Origin: CAYLZW01 sp964388085
GTDB taxonomy: Bacteria; Myxococcota; UBA727; CAYLZW01
NCBI GenBank assembly: GCA_964388085.1
Contig: CAYLZW010000254.1
Coordinates: 1 to 8,417 of the forward strand
DNA length: 8,417 bases
Direction: 5' to 3'
Shown here: positions 6,714 through 8,417 of the stretch, in pieces
How positions within the stretch are numbered: position 1 is the stretch's first letter
How the letters are laid out: each line of letters begins with the position of its first letter
Program-made: the position numbers and the translations under genes
Notes under the pieces: generated by a model
The model's input: only the letters and a program-made list of their open reading frames with translations
The model's database searches: none
Told to the model about the DNA's origin: nothing

Positions 6714-7556
6714 ATGATGAACGAACAGAACAAGGATGAGGTCCGCTCCGTCGTGCGCGAGCAGTACGGCAAGGTCGCGCGCGAGGCGACGGGCTGTTGC
6801 GGACCCACGGCGCCCGGCTGCTGTGGCGGCTTCACCCCCGACGCGAGCTTGAAGCTCGGCTACTCGGCTGAGGACCTCGCGGCCGTGCCCGAGGGTGCGA
6901 ACATGGGCCTCGGCTGCGGCAACCCGCAGGCGATCGCCGCGCTCAAGCCGGGAGAGACGGTGCTCGATCTCGGCGCGGGTGGCGGCTTCGACTGCTTCCT
7001 CGCCGCGAAGCAGGTCGGGCCCTCGGGGCGAGTCATCGGCGTCGACATGACTCCCGACATGGTCACCAAGGCCCGCGCGAACGCACAGAAGCTCGGCGCG
7101 ACAAACGTCGACTTCCGGCTCGGCGAGATCGAGCACCTGCCGCTGCCCGATGGACAGGTGGACGTCATCCTCTCCAACTGCGTGATCAACCTGAGCCCCG
7201 ACAAGGGCGCGGTGTTCCGCGACGCCTTCCGCGTGCTCAAGCCGGGCGGTCGGCTCGCCATCTCCGACGTCGTGAAGCTGAAGGCGCTGCCCGAGGCGCT
7301 CGAGACCGACGTCGCCGCGCTCACCGGCTGCGTGTCGGGCGCGGCCACCGTCGATGCCGTCCGCGAGCTGCTCCAGGCGGCGGGATTCCAGGACATCGAC
7401 GTGAACGTGCGCGCTGAGAGCCGCGAGTTCATCCGCGACTGGCTCCCGGGCTCCGGCGTCGAAGACTTCGTCGCGTCGGCGACCATCGAAGCCGTGAAGT
7501 CCGGTGGCAAGTCGTGCTGCGGCCCTTCCTGCTGCGCGCCCGAGGCGAAGGCATGA
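6714..7556 (+). CDS. arsM: Arsenite S-adenosylmethionine methyltransferase
   Basis: This 280-residue protein methylates As(III) to mono- and dimethyl and possibly volatile trimethyl arsenicals using SAM. The SAM-binding motif VLDLGAGGGFDCF (residues 83-95) is followed by VIGVDMTPDMV (107-117). The three As(III)-binding cysteines are Cys68 (GLGCGNP), Cys156 (LSNCVINLS) and Cys206 (LTGCVSGA). Two extra cysteine clusters stand out: CCGPTAPGCC (28-37) near the N-terminus and CCGPSCC (268-274) close to the C-terminus, similar to each other. A strong AGGAGG (6703-6708) lies 5 bases before ATG 6714 and 8 bases before ATG 6717; the second spacing is slightly better. It follows arsN2 after 48 bases, the largest gap downstream of acr3. 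Its TGA overlaps the sigma factor ATG by 4 bases. Confidence 0.95.
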   Translation: MMNEQNKDEVRSVVREQYGKVAREATGCCGPTAPGCCGGFTPDASLKLGYSAEDLAAVPEGANMGLGCGNPQAIAALKPGETVLDLGAGGGFDCFLAAKQVGPSGRVIGVDMTPDMVTKARANAQKLGATNVDFRLGEIEHLPLPDGQVDVILSNCVINLSPDKGAVFRDAFRVLKPGGRLAISDVVKLKALPEALETDVAALTGCVSGAATVDAVRELLQAAGFQDIDVNVRAESREFIRDWLPGSGVEDFVASATIEAVKSGGKSCCGPSCCAPEAKA

Positions 7557-8131
7557 TTGACGCGGCGGCGCGCGGTGCGTGGAGCGAGCTGGAGAGCAAG
7601 TTGCGCCCGTTCATCGCGCGCCGCGTGCGCTCGGAGCACGACGTCGACGACGTCGTGCAGGATGTCTTCCTGCGCATGCAGCGCGGTCTCGGCGGACTGC
7701 GCGACGAGGAGCGCTTCGGGCCCTGGGTCTACCAGGTCGCGCGGAGCGCCATCGGCGACCACCAGCGCGCCGCAGCCAAGCATCGTGTCGTGGATGACGG
7801 CGGCGACCGCGAAGGCTCCGTCGAGGTCGACGAGGACGACCGCGCCGTGGAGCAGGCGCTCGCCAGCGTCGTGGCGCTGTTCGTCGCCGTGCTTCCGTCG
7901 CCTTACCGCGAGGCGCTCACGTTGACCGAGCTCGAAGGGATGACGCAGAAGCAGGCTGCAGAAATGCTCGGCGTCTCGCTCTCCGGGATGAAGTCTCGTG
8001 TGCAGCGCGGCCGCGTGCTCCTCCGCAGGTCCCTCGAGGACTGCTGCACCATCGCCCTCGACGTGCGCGGGCGTATCGTCGGCTGCGAGCCGAGGCCCGA
8101 CGGGCGCCTACCAATGGGCTGCTGTGCGTGA
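7553..8131 (+). CDS. sigZ: ECF sigma factor, SigZ-like, with cysteine-rich tail
   Basis: This 192-residue ECF sigma factor comprises region 2 (residues about 10-77; RSEHDVDDVVQDVFLRMQRG and RFGPWVYQVARSAIGDHQR) and an acidic linker (81-100). Region 4 follows (about 110-160; LPSPYREALTLTELEGMTQK, AAEMLGVSLSGMKSRVQRGR). After region 4 comes a 32-residue tail with Cys164/Cys165 (EDCCTIALDVRGRIVGCEP), Cys178 and a terminal Cys190/Cys191 (MGCCA). No other part of the protein contains cysteine. The start at ATG 7553 overlaps the arsM stop by 4 bases; an upstream in-frame ATG at 7514 lies inside arsM and is less likely. No anti-sigma gene is seen in the window. The tail cysteines and operon position suggest direct control by arsenite or oxidation, but this is inference. 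It directs RNA polymerase to unknown promoters, possibly its own operon. Confidence 0.85.
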   Translation: MIDAAARGAWSELESKLRPFIARRVRSEHDVDDVVQDVFLRMQRGLGGLRDEERFGPWVYQVARSAIGDHQRAAAKHRVVDDGGDREGSVEVDEDDRAVEQALASVVALFVAVLPSPYREALTLTELEGMTQKQAAEMLGVSLSGMKSRVQRGRVLLRRSLEDCCTIALDVRGRIVGCEPRPDGRLPMGCCA

Positions 8132-8162
8132 CGAAGTGCGGGCGGTGGCGACGAGACGCTGC

Positions 8163-8179
8163 CCCAATGGTCAACAGCC
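8163..8179 (+). repeat. 17-bp repeat, copy 1
   Basis: CCCAATGGTCAACAGCC occurs here and, without change, at 8256-8272. A diverged inverted copy lies at 8303-8320, and the shorter GCTGTTAA core recurs at 8324-8331. All are in the non-coding tail after the sigma factor gene. The copies run plus, plus, minus, minus. Confidence 0.7.
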
Positions 8180-8201
8180 CCGCCGAAGCCCGCGCGCGAT
8201 C

Positions 8202-8250
8202 GGTTCGCGAAGCACCGCAACCGGGCTCGTGGCTCTCCTTCTCGCGAACC
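8202..8250. repeat. 9-bp perfect inverted repeat
   Basis: GGTTCGCGA (8202-8210) and TCGCGAACC (8242-8250) are exact reverse complements separated by 31 bases. The pair lies between the two direct copies of the 17-bp repeat. It may be a secondary structure in the 3' untranslated region or a binding site. Confidence 0.5.
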
Positions 8251-8255
8251 TCGTA

Positions 8256-8320
8256 CCCAATGGTCAACAGCCGGGCCAGGTTCCCGCGTCGCGTATCGGC
8301 CCGGGCTGTTAACCATCGGG
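8256..8320. repeat. 65-bp imperfect palindrome
   Basis: The left arm (8256-8277) and right arm (8298-8320) pair over about 22 bp with two mismatches and one bulged C, around a 20-base loop. The outer part is the 17-bp repeat facing its diverged inverted copy; the inner part is GGGCC against GGCCC. Both mismatches become G-U pairs when the minus strand is folded, so the structure is more stable on that strand. It lies 125 bases after the sigma factor stop, has no T-run, and may end or protect transcripts arriving from either side. Confidence 0.6.
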
Positions 8321-8357
8321 GCCGCTGTTAAACGGCTCTCGGCTTCTCTCTCCCCGT

Positions 8358-8376
8358 GGGACAGAGGCCCTGTCCC
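8358..8376. repeat. Short perfect hairpin
   Basis: GGGACAG (8358-8364) and CTGTCCC (8370-8376) form a 7-bp stem with a 5-base loop. No T-run follows (GTTCC), so it is a weak candidate for a terminator; a protein-binding palindrome or the edge of another element is also possible. The window ends 41 bases further on without a recognisable gene. Confidence 0.45.
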
Positions 8377-8417
8377 GTTCCATGTTGAAACTTGAGGTGG
8401 CGGCTTCCTCGGACCCG

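Noticed and set aside
6710..6717. Third ArsR site before arsM (TACGATGA matches the arsR start region)
   Set aside because: Only one half-site is present, and no matching inverted half lies at the right spacing. The match is largely the start codon and its flank.
8128..8331. Small plus-strand ORF starting at GTG 8128 with a 4-base overlap to the sigma factor stop
   Set aside because: Its sequence is produced by the repeat copies (PMVNS occurs twice), it runs into the palindrome, and it resembles no protein. It could have been an anti-sigma candidate by position, but it has no membrane segment or zinc motif.
8256..8336. Integron attC-like site
   Set aside because: Length and the single bulged base are suggestive, but the outer boxes GGTCAAC and GTTAACC do not fit RYYYAAC/GTTRRRY, and there is no integrase or cassette array.
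8163..8336. CRISPR array
   Set aside because: Only two exact direct repeats of 17 bp, with the others inverted and diverged, and no cas genes.

Overview
This is a very GC-rich window with dense, tightly packed genes. Gene style and family membership (an IS21-type element with a cysteine/zinc accessory ORF, an amidoligase locus, an ECF sigma factor at the end of an ars operon) suggest a myxobacterium-like member of the former Deltaproteobacteria. That placement is inference; no rRNA or other marker gene is present. The content looks like accessory DNA: a decayed insertion sequence followed by two unrelated specialised gene blocks.

Region 1 (1-1470) holds the remnant of an IS21-like element on the minus strand: a cysteine-rich accessory ORF (597-1151) and an istA transposase cut short after about 80 residues (261-584), with no istB visible. 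No gene could be recognised in the flanks, 1-260 and 1155-1470.

Region 2 (1471-4055, plus strand) is a predicted peptide or metabolite modification locus. An Amidoligase_2-type COOH-NH2 ligase (1551-2465) is followed by two different gamma-glutamylcyclotransferase-fold proteins (ending 3015, and 3012-3410) and an 80-residue protein of unknown function (3407-3649). The last three are joined by 4-base stop/start overlaps. A leader of about 80 bp in front of the amidoligase is repeated in front of a second small unknown gene (3804-4055), so the two units are probably controlled together. Ligase and cyclotransferase could form and release gamma-glutamyl-type amide bonds; the substrate is unknown, and the small proteins are candidates for it.

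Region 3 (4218-8131, plus strand) is a complete arsenic resistance operon: arsR, acr3, a thioredoxin-type arsC, arsN2 (GNAT), arsM and a SigZ-like ECF sigma factor with a cysteine-rich tail. arsR lies behind a good sigma-70-type promoter whose -10 box and ArsR-like palindrome run into the start codon, which predicts a nearly leaderless mRNA. A second site with the same spacing lies before acr3. Arsenate would be reduced by ArsC, arsenite exported by Acr3 or methylated by ArsM, and ArsN2 may acetylate an arsenic compound. The sigma factor, translationally coupled to arsM, may add a second layer of metalloid-responsive control.

Region 4 (8132-8417) is non-coding and rich in inverted repeats. 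It includes a 65-bp imperfect palindrome with arms of about 22 bp, built from a 17-bp motif that also occurs once more upstream.
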